Position numbers and translations under genes: made by a program. A stretch of 33,405 nucleotides of DNA from an uncultured Verrucomicrobiota bacterium (GTDB lineage Bacteria; Verrucomicrobiota; Verrucomicrobiia; Limisphaerales; UBA8199), in NCBI GenBank assembly GCA_903873945.1, contig CAIQQM010000204.1:1-33405 (forward strand). The letters are read 5' to 3'. The notes under the pieces were generated by a model that was not told the DNA's origin, did not search any database, and was given only the letters and a program-made list of their open reading frames with translations. Of this stretch, positions 23,398 through 30,776 are shown one piece after another (within the stretch, counting starts at the first letter, position 1; each line of letters opens with the position of its first letter).

Positions 23398-23823
23398 ATG
23401 AAGAAACTTAGTTTAGTAGCGGCTTTAGCACTGGGTGGGCTTCTGGCTTGCAGCATGATGGCCACCGCTCAGAACACCAACGCCACCAAAGAGGGTAAAG
23501 GCGGCAAACGCGGTGGTCCCCCCTCCGTCGAACAGCAAATGGAGCGCTTGACCACAGAACTCACTTTGACCGACGCGCAGAAGCCCCAGGTCAAAGCCGT
23601 TCTTGAAAACACCATGAAGCAGCGGCAGGCGATCTCGGCCGACACCAGCTTGGATCGGCAACAACAGCGCGAGAAGATGCGGCCGATCATGGAAGAGCAA
23701 AATACAAAAATGAAGGGGATTCTCACCGCTGACCAGTTCAAGAAATATGAGGACATGAACCAGCGCCGGGGAAAGAAAGGTCCCGGCGGCGAAAAGGACG
23801 CTCCGGCCCCGAAGGCCCCATAG
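23398..23823 (+). CDS. Spy/CpxP-like periplasmic protein (possible lipoprotein)
   Basis: A 141-residue envelope protein. The signal sequence MKKLSLVAALALGGLLACSM contains LLAC, which fits a lipobox with Cys18 as the lipid site; ordinary cleavage near TAQ is the alternative. The mature domain is helical and very basic/Gln-rich, with the LTxxQ repeats that mark Spy/CpxP/Zra-type proteins (ELTLTDAQKPQVKAVLE and GILTADQFKKYEDM). Family members act as periplasmic chaperones or envelope-stress modulators. The tail is Gly/Pro/Lys-rich (RRGKKGPGGEKDAPAPKAP). GAGGACA precedes the ATG, and a terminator follows, so it is transcribed alone. Confidence 0.85.
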   Translation: MKKLSLVAALALGGLLACSMMATAQNTNATKEGKGGKRGGPPSVEQQMERLTTELTLTDAQKPQVKAVLENTMKQRQAISADTSLDRQQQREKMRPIMEEQNTKMKGILTADQFKKYEDMNQRRGKKGPGGEKDAPAPKAP

Positions 23824-23849
23824 TCTGCTTCTGAAAATATCTTATTCGC

Positions 23850-23879
23850 AGGGACAGCCTTGGGCTGTCCCTGTTTTTG
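23850..23879 (+). terminator. Intrinsic terminator after the Spy-like gene
   Basis: AGGGACAGCC (23850-23859) and GGCTGTCCCT (23863-23872) form a perfect 10-bp stem with a TTG loop, followed by GTTTTTG. Confidence 0.92.
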
Positions 23880-23987
23880 TACGCCACGAGAAGCGGCTTG
23901 CCGGTTTTTAGTGGCATTCTATCATTGGATCATGCAAGCCCATTCCGGGATGACCAAAGATGGCGCCGGTTCGAGCGCAAGCGTGGA

Positions 23988-24086
23988 ATGCGGATCCTTT
24001 GTGGCATCGCAGGGATTCTGGCCGTCGTTTTTGTGGCCTTTCTGATGTATATGCTCACCAGCCTCAACTGGCGTTCACACAGGTAA
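23988..24086 (+). CDS. Possible 32-residue single-pass membrane peptide
   Basis: ATG 23988 opens a 32-codon frame, MRILCGIAGILAVVFVAFLM followed by a short polar, basic tail ending WRSHR. Almost the whole peptide is one membrane helix. It lies between a terminator and the promoter of the next gene, with a weak purine-rich stretch (AAGCGTGGA) before the start. Small membrane peptides of this form are common regulators, but a chance hydrophobic frame is a real alternative; I see no conserved motif. Confidence 0.35.
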   Translation: MRILCGIAGILAVVFVAFLMYMLTSLNWRSHR

Positions 24087-24106
24087 TGCCTTTTGCAGGT
24101 TGAACC

Positions 24107-24115
24107 TGGTATAAT
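24107..24115 (+). promoter_or_regulatory. Extended -10 promoter (TGGTATAAT) giving a leaderless start
   Basis: A consensus TATAAT (24110-24115) preceded by TGG ends six bases before ATG 24122. Transcription would begin at or next to the A of the start codon, so the mRNA is predicted to be leaderless. Confidence 0.6.
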
Positions 24116-24121
24116 CCGCTC

Positions 24122-24772
24122 ATGCGTTGTCTTGTTACTGCCGGCCCGACCTTTGAACCGCTGGATGCTGTCCGGCGGCTGACGAACTTTTCCTCCGGCC
24201 GCCTCGGTTCTGAACTGGTGAATTTCCTGACGGCGCGCGGGCATGAGGTCACCCTCCTGATCGGCCAGCAGGCGGTCTGGCGTGGGGAGCGGCATTGCCA
24301 TCAGGCAATAACCTTCACGACTACTGCCGATTTGCGCGGACGGTTGGAAACGCTGACCTCCCAGCCCATCGACGCCATCTTCCACGCCGCGGCGGTCAGC
24401 GATTTCGGCTTCGGCAAAATCTGGCGCCGCTCTTCCCGGGGGGAACTCCACGAGGTGCAAGCCGGCAAAGTTTCCACGCGCCAGGGAACGCTCCTCGCGG
24501 AACTGGTGCCCACTCCGAAAATCATTTCAGACTTGCGTCGATGGTTTCCTCAGGCCCGGCTGGTCGGCTGGAAATATGAAGTGGACGGGGATCGCCCCGG
24601 TGCCATTCGACTGGCCCGGGAACAGGTCGCGGAATGCCTCACCAATGCGTGCGTTGCCAATGGTCCTGCCTATGGGTCTGGTTTCGGTTTGGTGAAAAAA
24701 GACGGGGAGTGGCAGCATTTGCCCGATACCTCCGCGCTTTTTGAAGCGCTGGAAAAATTCGTTCGTGGATGA
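24122..24772 (+). CDS. Stand-alone CoaB-type phosphopantothenoylcysteine synthetase domain
   Basis: A 216-residue protein matching the CoaB half of CoaBC (DNA/pantothenate metabolism flavoprotein domain). The opening CLVTAGPTFEPLDAVRRLTN with FSSGRLGSELV is the nucleotide-binding region, and DAIFHAAAVSDFGF is the family's second motif; AGKVSTRQGTLLAEL sits where the catalytic KIKK loop lies, and LVPTPKIISDL matches the NPDIL region. CoaB ligates cysteine to 4'-phosphopantothenate using CTP. The CoaC decarboxylase half is missing, so a separate CoaC must exist elsewhere, or this is a second, divergent copy. Sequence departs from the consensus at several sites, so the activity is probable and not certain. 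A perfect TATAAT immediately upstream fixes the start. Confidence 0.75.
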   Translation: MRCLVTAGPTFEPLDAVRRLTNFSSGRLGSELVNFLTARGHEVTLLIGQQAVWRGERHCHQAITFTTTADLRGRLETLTSQPIDAIFHAAAVSDFGFGKIWRRSSRGELHEVQAGKVSTRQGTLLAELVPTPKIISDLRRWFPQARLVGWKYEVDGDRPGAIRLAREQVAECLTNACVANGPAYGSGFGLVKKDGEWQHLPDTSALFEALEKFVRG

Positions 24773-24835
24773 CGTTTGATTCCAGCCCGTCCCCGATCTG
24801 GAAAGAGCCGCAATGGTCGCCGCTGACCGGCCACA

Positions 24836-25939
24836 CTACCACACATCCACTGGTCCTTTGGGCACGGGGAGGTGGCCGGGGTGTAAGGTGCCCGGCTCCT
24901 CCATGAACGACGCCACGAGTGGCGCCGGACGGAATCTGGGCTTGAGTTCCCCCTGGTCGTCGAGGAATTGCTGGCGCCAGCGCAGATAGTTTTCCAGCAC
25001 ATCCTCAAATTCAGCCCGCGACGAAATTCTCACGACTCGCTTGTTGAACTCGTGGGCGGGGCCGAATCGTTTCGCATGCCACGGAGCCACTTTCCGGAAC
25101 ATGCGACAGGCTTGGCTCTCACCGAAGACTTGTACCATCAAATCGAGGTGGCGGCTCATGACTCTTACCCGCTCCGAAAAACTCGGCTCCGGCAGGAGCT
25201 CACCGGTGGCCAGGAAGTGCGCTGTATGTTGAAAAATCCAGGGGTTGTAAAATGCCCCGCGGCCGATGCTCACCCCCGCGCAGCCGGTGTCGTCGATCAT
25301 CTTCCGGGCCGCTTCCGGCGTTGTGACGTCGCCGTTGCCGATCACGGGCATCTCCTTTACTGCGTCCACTACCGCCCGAATGCCGGACAGGTTGACTGTG
25401 CCGGAAAAGCCCTGTTGGCGCGTCCGGCCGTGAATGAAAATCGCAGCCACACCCGCGTCTTCCAGCGCGCGCGCTAGGTCTGGCGCGGTAATGTTTGCGT
25501 CGTCCCAGCCGAGACGCATTTTAGCGGTGACCGGAATCTTCACCGCTTCCACCAGCGTGTGGGCAAGCGAAGCCGTTCTTTCCAGTTCCGTCATCATTGC
25601 CGAGCCGCTGCCTGTCCGGCACACTTTTCCCACCGGGCAACCCATGTTGATATCCACAGAGGCGGCGCCGGTGGACGCGAGGTAAATCGCCGCATCGCGC
25701 ATTTCTTCCGGTACCGATCCGAATATTTGAACAGCCAGCGGACGGTCCGCGTCGGAGGATTCGATGAGTTTGAGCGCTTTGGCTTTTCTTTCGACGAGCG
25801 AACGTGCGTTAACCAGGTCAGTCGTCGCCAGGCCCACACCGCCAAGCTCGCGCGCCACGATTCGGAACGGCAGGTTGGTGTAGCCTGCCAGTGGCGACAG
25901 GAACAGGTTGGAAGTTAGTTTTAACGACCCGATTTGCAT
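24836..25939 (-). CDS. dus: tRNA-dihydrouridine synthase (DusB-like)
   Basis: A 367-residue FMN-dependent tRNA-dihydrouridine synthase that reduces uridines in the tRNA D-loop. The TIM barrel opens with LFLSPLAGYTNLPFRIVARE; the catalytic cysteine is in SVDINMGCPVGKVCRTGSGS, followed by KIPVTAKMRLGWDD, FIHGRTRQQGFSG, PVIGNGDVTTPEAA and GVSIGRGAFYNPWIF, all FMN or substrate contacts. The C-terminal helical tRNA-binding domain is followed by an unusual Pro-rich tail of about 40 residues. A TATACT box (25951-25956, minus strand) ends eleven bases before the ATG, so the leader is very short. It converges on the CoaB-like gene. Confidence 0.94.
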   Translation of the reverse strand: MQIGSLKLTSNLFLSPLAGYTNLPFRIVARELGGVGLATTDLVNARSLVERKAKALKLIESSDADRPLAVQIFGSVPEEMRDAAIYLASTGAASVDINMGCPVGKVCRTGSGSAMMTELERTASLAHTLVEAVKIPVTAKMRLGWDDANITAPDLARALEDAGVAAIFIHGRTRQQGFSGTVNLSGIRAVVDAVKEMPVIGNGDVTTPEAARKMIDDTGCAGVSIGRGAFYNPWIFQHTAHFLATGELLPEPSFSERVRVMSRHLDLMVQVFGESQACRMFRKVAPWHAKRFGPAHEFNKRVVRISSRAEFEDVLENYLRWRQQFLDDQGELKPRFRPAPLVASFMEEPGTLHPGHLPVPKGPVDVW

Positions 25940-25950
25940 GGCCGATTTTC

Positions 25951-25956
25951 AGTATA
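25951..25956 (-). promoter_or_regulatory. Candidate -10 box (TATACT) of the dus gene
   Basis: On the minus strand TATACT lies eleven bases before the dus start codon, predicting a leader of about five nucleotides. No good -35 box was seen. Confidence 0.4.
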
Positions 25957-26095
25957 GCGCAGCCGGACGAGCCCGCACGCAAAACAAGCGGTTGGGGCTG
26001 CGACGGGCGCATCCCGGATGGAATTGGGATTGCAGTTTTGCGGCTCGCGGCAATAATGCGTCTGTAAAAGCGTGCCAGCGACCTGGTAATTTTTC

Positions 26096-26731
26096 ATGAC
26101 CGAGTGGAACATTCAATCACGTGCCCACGGCTGCGATGCGTGCAGTAAGCTGTTTGCCGATAAAGAGGCCTACCATACACTGTTGGTTGACGAGAAGGCT
26201 GATTTCCGCCGGTCCGATATCTGCTCGGGTTGCTGGCAGAAGCAATACAGTGAGGGCGCGCGCGAACGCAAAGGATTCATTTCCTACTGGCAGGGGGTCT
26301 ATGACTCCCCGCCTCCGCCGGCTGACCCGATCCGAAAAGAGAACGCCGAATCGCTGTTGCGCAAACTCATCGAGCTGAACGACCCGCGCTTCATTCCTGC
26401 CGGCTACATCCTGGCGGTCATGCTTGAACGAAAGCGCCTGCTCAAAATTAAGGAACAAATTCTGCGGGACGGGCGAAGGGTTTTCATTTATGAGCAGCCG
26501 GCCACCGGCGACGTGTTCACGATCATTGATCCCGGGCTGCAACTCAACCAGCTTGAGAACGTGCAACGCGATGTTGCCTTCCTGCTTGAGCACGGCCTGA
26601 CCCCGCCTGTAACCGAACCTTTGTCGGCCGGGGCTGCGCTGCTTTCCGGGGAGCGGACAAGCGAGGCGCCCGAGGTGCCATCGGAAATGGCGAACCTGGG
26701 CGGTCATGGCGATGTGGCAAAACCGACCTGA
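26096..26731 (+). CDS. Unrecognised Cys4 protein upstream of rnc
   Basis: A 211-residue soluble protein without an assigned family. The first 50 residues carry two CxxC pairs, HGCDACSKLF (Cys13, Cys16) and DICSGCWQKQ (Cys43, Cys46), about 27 residues apart, a layout expected for a structural zinc site. A helical middle (ENAESLLRKLIELNDPRFIP, YILAVMLERKRLLKIKEQIL) includes a strand-rich stretch RRVFIYEQPATGDVFTIIDP. The last 45 residues are low-complexity Ala/Glu/Pro. Its 3' end overlaps the rnc start by 26 bases, which suggests co-translation with RNase III and perhaps a role in RNA metabolism; that role is inference only. Confidence 0.8.
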   Translation: MTEWNIQSRAHGCDACSKLFADKEAYHTLLVDEKADFRRSDICSGCWQKQYSEGARERKGFISYWQGVYDSPPPPADPIRKENAESLLRKLIELNDPRFIPAGYILAVMLERKRLLKIKEQILRDGRRVFIYEQPATGDVFTIIDPGLQLNQLENVQRDVAFLLEHGLTPPVTEPLSAGAALLSGERTSEAPEVPSEMANLGGHGDVAKPT

Positions 26732-27461
26732 CACAATCAAGGGCATTCCCGCTGTGGCCGAATTCGATGAATTGCAAAACCGGTTGGGATACGTCTTTCG
26801 CGAGCCTAGCTTGCTGACACTCGCGCACACCCATCCGTCCGTGGCGCATGAGCAGGGCGCGCCAATGCAAACCAATCAGCGGCTTGAGTTTCTCGGGGAT
26901 GCCGTGTTGCAACTCGTGCTCACGCGCGAGCTTTACGAGAAGTTTCCCTCCGTTGGCGAAGGGCCGTTGACAAAGGCGCGCGCGAAGCTGGTGAATCGGA
27001 GAACTTTGGCCGAGCACGCGCGAAAATTGGGTCTGGGCGAGCACCTCATCCTCAGCCGCGGCGAGGACATTCACGGCGGCCGGGAGCGGCCTTCGGCATT
27101 GGCCGACACGTTCGAGGCGTTGCTGGGCGCGGTTTTCCTCGATGGCGGGTTTGAGGCCGCCCGCGAATTCATTCTGCGCGAGTTCCATGCGGCTTTTGGC
27201 GGGCTTAATGTCATTCCCATTCTCGAAAATCCGAAAGGCGAACTGCAGGAGTTGCTTCAGGCGGTTTCCTCGGAGCCGCTGCAGTACCGCGTGGTCTCCG
27301 CCACCGGTCCGGACCATGACCGGATATTCGAATGCACCGTCCATCATGCGGGTGCGGAACTGGCCCGGGGACAGGGCAAGAGCAAAAAGGAGGCCGAGAG
27401 CGAAGCTGCTTTGGCTGCCCTTGAAAAAATAAGGACTGAAAAAGAAACGACCAATCGATAA
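26706..27461 (+). CDS. rnc: Ribonuclease III
   Basis: RNase III cleaves double-stranded RNA in rRNA precursors and structured mRNAs. The 251-residue protein has the catalytic signature NQRLEFLGDAVLQL, the second acidic site ADTFEALLGAVFLDGG, and a C-terminal double-stranded-RNA-binding domain (NPKGELQELLQ, ARGQGKSKKEAESEAALAAL). ATG 26706 and ATG 26712 are both in frame; the conserved domain starts at FDELQNRLGYVF, so the first 20 residues are an extension and a later non-ATG start is possible. It overlaps the Cys4 gene upstream and shares a one-base TAATG with btpA downstream. Confidence 0.95.
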   Translation: MAMWQNRPDTIKGIPAVAEFDELQNRLGYVFREPSLLTLAHTHPSVAHEQGAPMQTNQRLEFLGDAVLQLVLTRELYEKFPSVGEGPLTKARAKLVNRRTLAEHARKLGLGEHLILSRGEDIHGGRERPSALADTFEALLGAVFLDGGFEAAREFILREFHAAFGGLNVIPILENPKGELQELLQAVSSEPLQYRVVSATGPDHDRIFECTVHHAGAELARGQGKSKKEAESEAALAALEKIRTEKETTNR

Positions 27462-28252
27462 TGAAAACTCTCTTCAACACTCCCGGGAAAGTCCTGATAG
27501 GCGTCGTCCACCTGCAACCTCTCCCGGGATCCCCGGGCTGGCGCGCCAATCTGGAAAAGCTGATTGATTTTGCGGTCAGGGATTCCCGCGCGTACGAAAA
27601 CGGAGGCGCGCGCGCCATATTTATCGAGAATTTCGGCGACGTTCCATTTGCGAAAACGAACGTTGGCCCCGAAACCGTCGCCGCCATGTGCGCCGCCGGC
27701 CGCGCCATTCGCTCTGCGGTGAAACTGCCGATTGGGTTCAATGTCCTCCGCAATGACGCGCGCGCCGCGCTCGCGCTTTGCGCGGCCTGCGGCGGCAGCT
27801 TTATCCGCGTCAACGTCCATGCGGGCGCGATGCTGACCGACCAGGGCCTTATCGAGGGCAATGCCTTCGACACGCTTCGTTATCGGCGGCAACTGTGCCC
27901 GGAAGTCCGGATATTCGCCGATGTTCACGTCAAGCACGCCGTCCCGATCGGGAACTGGACCATCGAGGCTGCCGCGCGCGATACCGTCGAGCGGGGCCTG
28001 GCGGATGCGCTAATCGTTTCTGGCGAGGGCACTGGCAAAGCGGCGGACGTCGGCGATGTCGAGCGCGTTCGTGCCGCCTGTCCCTCCGCGAAAATTTTGC
28101 TTGGCAGTGGCGTGACGTCGCTCAATGCCCGCGCTTATCTGCGCACTGCGGACGGGGTAATTGTCGGCACGGCGGTCAAACGCGGAGGCAGGTTGGCAAA
28201 TCCTGTGGATCCCAAACGGGTCGCCGCTTTGGCGCGGGTGATGTTGGCCTGA
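27461..28252 (+). CDS. BtpA/SgcQ-family TIM-barrel protein
   Basis: A 263-residue BtpA-family protein: LIGVVHLQPLPGSPGW at the N terminus, then GARAIFIENFGDVPF, GSFIRVNVHAGAMLTDQGLI, RIFADVHVKHAVPIG, ADALIVSGEGTGK and DGVIVGTAVKRGG. The family adopts a TIM barrel. In cyanobacteria BtpA affects photosystem I stability; the biochemical reaction is unknown, and this organism shows no sign of photosynthesis, so a general metabolic role is likelier. SgcQ relatives sit in sugar operons. Translational coupling to rnc through TAATG suggests the pair is made together. Confidence 0.9.
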   Translation: MKTLFNTPGKVLIGVVHLQPLPGSPGWRANLEKLIDFAVRDSRAYENGGARAIFIENFGDVPFAKTNVGPETVAAMCAAGRAIRSAVKLPIGFNVLRNDARAALALCAACGGSFIRVNVHAGAMLTDQGLIEGNAFDTLRYRRQLCPEVRIFADVHVKHAVPIGNWTIEAAARDTVERGLADALIVSGEGTGKAADVGDVERVRAACPSAKILLGSGVTSLNARAYLRTADGVIVGTAVKRGGRLANPVDPKRVAALARVMLA

Positions 28253-28282
28253 AAACCGGCCAATCCGGAAATCTGAAGGCAT

Positions 28283-28300
28283 GCCGGATTATAATCCGGC
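28283..28300. repeat. 18-bp perfect palindrome between convergent genes
   Basis: GCCGGATTATAATCCGGC is self-complementary over all 18 bases. It lies about 30 bases after the btpA stop and 47 before the end of the TPR/SGNH gene. There is no T-run. It is either a bidirectional terminator-like element or a protein-binding dyad. Confidence 0.55.
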
Positions 28301-28346
28301 GCGCGGTCCAACGTCAGCATTCTGGCCAATGGCCGCAGGGGGGGGG

Positions 28347-30650
28347 TCATGGCGCACGGTTCCTCGCGGCTCTAAGCTGGCTGATGTAAGCCAGAGCGAA
28401 CTTGTTTGTCGGCTCAAGAAACACCGTTTCTTCAAATTGCCAGAGCGCCCGGTTCAGTTCCCCCTGTTTCATCAGCGCTGCGCCAAGGTTTAGATGTGCG
28501 GCCGCAAAGTCGGGTTTAAGGCGGACAGTTTCTTCAAACTCGTTTTTGGCGGCGGGGAGGTCGCTTTCGAGGGCCAATAGCCTGCCCAGCTCAAAATGCG
28601 CTTCCCAAAAAACCGGATCGAGACGGATGGCCTGACGGTAGTTTCGGATTGCTTTAGCCGGACGCTTCGATTTCAAGAGCACTCTGGCAACATGGAAGCA
28701 CACTCCAGGGTTGAATGGCTCCAGCTGCCGTGCGCGCTCGTACTCCGGCAAAGCGGCGGCCAGATTTCCGTCGGCGGCGTGAGCATTGCCCAGCTCGAGC
28801 CAGCCGGCGCCGAAATCTGGCCGAAGCGCGACAGCCTGTGAAAGCAATGTTTGCGCGTCCGCCCAATTCCCCTGAAGCAGGAGCAACGTTCCCAGTTTGA
28901 AGCAGGCCAGATAATCCCGGGGAAGCAGGTCGCGCACACGCTGCCACTCCGCCGCTGCTTGCTTGAAATCACCAACCGCTTCCAGGAAGTCCGCGAAACT
29001 CTCGTGCAAATAGTGATCGTTGGGCTCACGCTTCAAAGCGGCCAGATACGTTTCCTGCGCCTGCTCTGCGGAAAAGGCGGTCATTTGTAGCGCCATCCGC
29101 CGGTGTTCGAGGGCTTCTGCCCGCCGGGAATGGTTGGGCTGGCTGCCCAGGGGAGGCTCTTCCAACCGAAGGGCCGCGTCATTAAGCACGCGGCTTCGAT
29201 TCCAGTCTGTCAAACCCAGCCGGCTTTCACAAGTTGACTGCGAAGCCCAGTCGCCCGCGGCATGGCTCGCTGCTCTCGCTGGCAAAAAACGCTTGACCTG
29301 CTCCGCCCAGGCGCGGGCCAGACGGTAGTTTCCATCGAAGTTAAGGTCCGCATGCCCGTAAAATAACTCCTCACCCGGGCTGCCAGCGGGACTGTTGGTG
29401 GCGAATAAACCGGCTGCATCGCATAAAGCGACATTGGTGGCGGCGAATTGCCGGCAGGTCTCCACAATCAACTCGTTGATTCGCGAGTCTGTCCGGGCGG
29501 GCAGGGCGTCTAAATCACACGCCAGTTGGAACTGCTGGCGTGCGGCGGCGTAATTATCCAGATGCAGGAGACTCTCACCTCGGAGGAAGTGCGCCTCAGC
29601 AAACCCGGGATCAAGACTGGACGCTTCGGCATAAATCTGTGCGGCTTCCTCGAAGCGGCCCTGCTTTTTCGCCAGGGAACCTTCCGCATAAAGTTTGTCA
29701 AACCGGGCGCGATTGGCTGCGGGCAGATTACTGTTGGACAGGGAAAGAAAAGGAGGGCAGTCCCTCAGGCTCACTGGCACCGTGCCGACAATGATCCCGG
29801 CGCCGGAATCAACGCCGACTTGGAGAATATCCTCCAGATTTCTCTGAAAATACCGGTAAACGGTGGCTTTGCGACGCTCGCTCAACTTGATTTTTTTCTC
29901 AGCAAAAAACTGCAGGTCGGACCACCACGAGGCTGGCAAGGAAGCTCCGCTTAGTTTGCGACTAAGGACCAACAACAATTTCCCGATGCGGGTTTGCTGA
30001 AGCGCGAGGGTCAGGCGGACTAAACTCAATGGGAAATCCCGTGCGCCGAAAACAGTCCCCGCGCCGAAAACGCCGAGCATTTCATTGTTCCCCATGCAAA
30101 TCACCCAGAGATCGCCCTTGTAATGAGAGCATTCGCGCGCCAGGGACAAAATGCCGTGGGAATTAATCGACGGCATTCGCACGTTAACAACCTCGAACTG
30201 TTGTTCGGGGAACCGTGTCCGCAACAGCTCCTCAAGGTATCTTCCCGGGCCATATGCGAGCTCCGGCTCTCCCATCGCCGTCGATTCACCCAGGATGAAA
30301 ATGCGATAAACCCCGGGCGCTTTCTTTGCTTGCATCAGCACTCGCGGCGGCATTCGAGCCGATTTGAGTGGGAAAAAGCAGAGGCTTGGTTTGTTGTTCC
30401 CAACCAGGATCTCTCGGTTGCCGACCTTGAGGTTCCTGAAAAAACGTGAAGAATAACCACTCCCTGCCAGCCGGAAACCGGCTTCCAGCGCGCCCAATGC
30501 CAGCATTAGCGCCAGCAGAATTGTGCCCAGCCGAAAGAGCCACAGCAGGCTCCGGGTCTGGCCTGTCCCGGAAGAAGTCGGTGGGCTGGAGGGGCTCTTC
30601 AGCCCATCTTTCACACCGGAATTCGAGTTCTCAGACGGCGGTTGCAACAC
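28347..30650 (-). CDS. Membrane-anchored SGNH hydrolase with inserted and C-terminal TPRs
   Basis: A 767-residue protein starting at GTG 30650 after GAGG. A polar Ser/Pro-rich N terminus precedes one membrane helix (about 35-58), so the rest is probably extracytoplasmic. The SGNH fold follows: block I FILGESTAMGEPE (Ser123), block III VICMGNNEML (Asn188/189), and block V FYGHADLNFDGN (His433). Two TPRs are inserted inside this fold at about 314-385 (KKQGRFEEAAQIYAEASSLD and following). After residue 500 a second array of about six TPRs runs to the C terminus, with the same AEAH/LKPD consensus as the genes at 1-5.3 kb. SGNH enzymes act on esters, including O-acetylated envelope polysaccharides; the substrate is unknown. 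Similar proteins are recalled from Verrucomicrobiota and Planctomycetota. Confidence 0.85.
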   Translation of the reverse strand: MLQPPSENSNSGVKDGLKSPSSPPTSSGTGQTRSLLWLFRLGTILLALMLALGALEAGFRLAGSGYSSRFFRNLKVGNREILVGNNKPSLCFFPLKSARMPPRVLMQAKKAPGVYRIFILGESTAMGEPELAYGPGRYLEELLRTRFPEQQFEVVNVRMPSINSHGILSLARECSHYKGDLWVICMGNNEMLGVFGAGTVFGARDFPLSLVRLTLALQQTRIGKLLLVLSRKLSGASLPASWWSDLQFFAEKKIKLSERRKATVYRYFQRNLEDILQVGVDSGAGIIVGTVPVSLRDCPPFLSLSNSNLPAANRARFDKLYAEGSLAKKQGRFEEAAQIYAEASSLDPGFAEAHFLRGESLLHLDNYAAARQQFQLACDLDALPARTDSRINELIVETCRQFAATNVALCDAAGLFATNSPAGSPGEELFYGHADLNFDGNYRLARAWAEQVKRFLPARAASHAAGDWASQSTCESRLGLTDWNRSRVLNDAALRLEEPPLGSQPNHSRRAEALEHRRMALQMTAFSAEQAQETYLAALKREPNDHYLHESFADFLEAVGDFKQAAAEWQRVRDLLPRDYLACFKLGTLLLLQGNWADAQTLLSQAVALRPDFGAGWLELGNAHAADGNLAAALPEYERARQLEPFNPGVCFHVARVLLKSKRPAKAIRNYRQAIRLDPVFWEAHFELGRLLALESDLPAAKNEFEETVRLKPDFAAAHLNLGAALMKQGELNRALWQFEETVFLEPTNKFALAYISQLRAARNRAP

Positions 30651-30703
30651 CCTCAGTCTAGGGGCGAACCGGAAAGTTTGGCAACTCTCTTACAGCGTGT
30701 GTA

Positions 30704-30726
30704 GCGGCGGGCTTCCAGCCTGCCGC
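30704..30726. repeat. REP-like hairpin (family copy 3)
   Basis: GCGGCGGGCT-TCC-AGCCTGCCGC folds as a 10-bp stem (one G-T pair) with a 3-base loop and is preceded by TGTA, as in the copy at about 20511. It lies in the 126-base gap between the DAHP synthase stop and the TPR/SGNH start. Confidence 0.6.
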
Positions 30727-30776
30727 TGCAATGTCTGTCAGAGACTACCGCTGCCAGAAAGCGGATTCCCAAAGCG

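Noticed and set aside
28338-28346. Run of nine Gs as a possible phase-variation switch
   Set aside because: It lies just outside the stop codon of the TPR/SGNH gene, so slippage would not change the protein.
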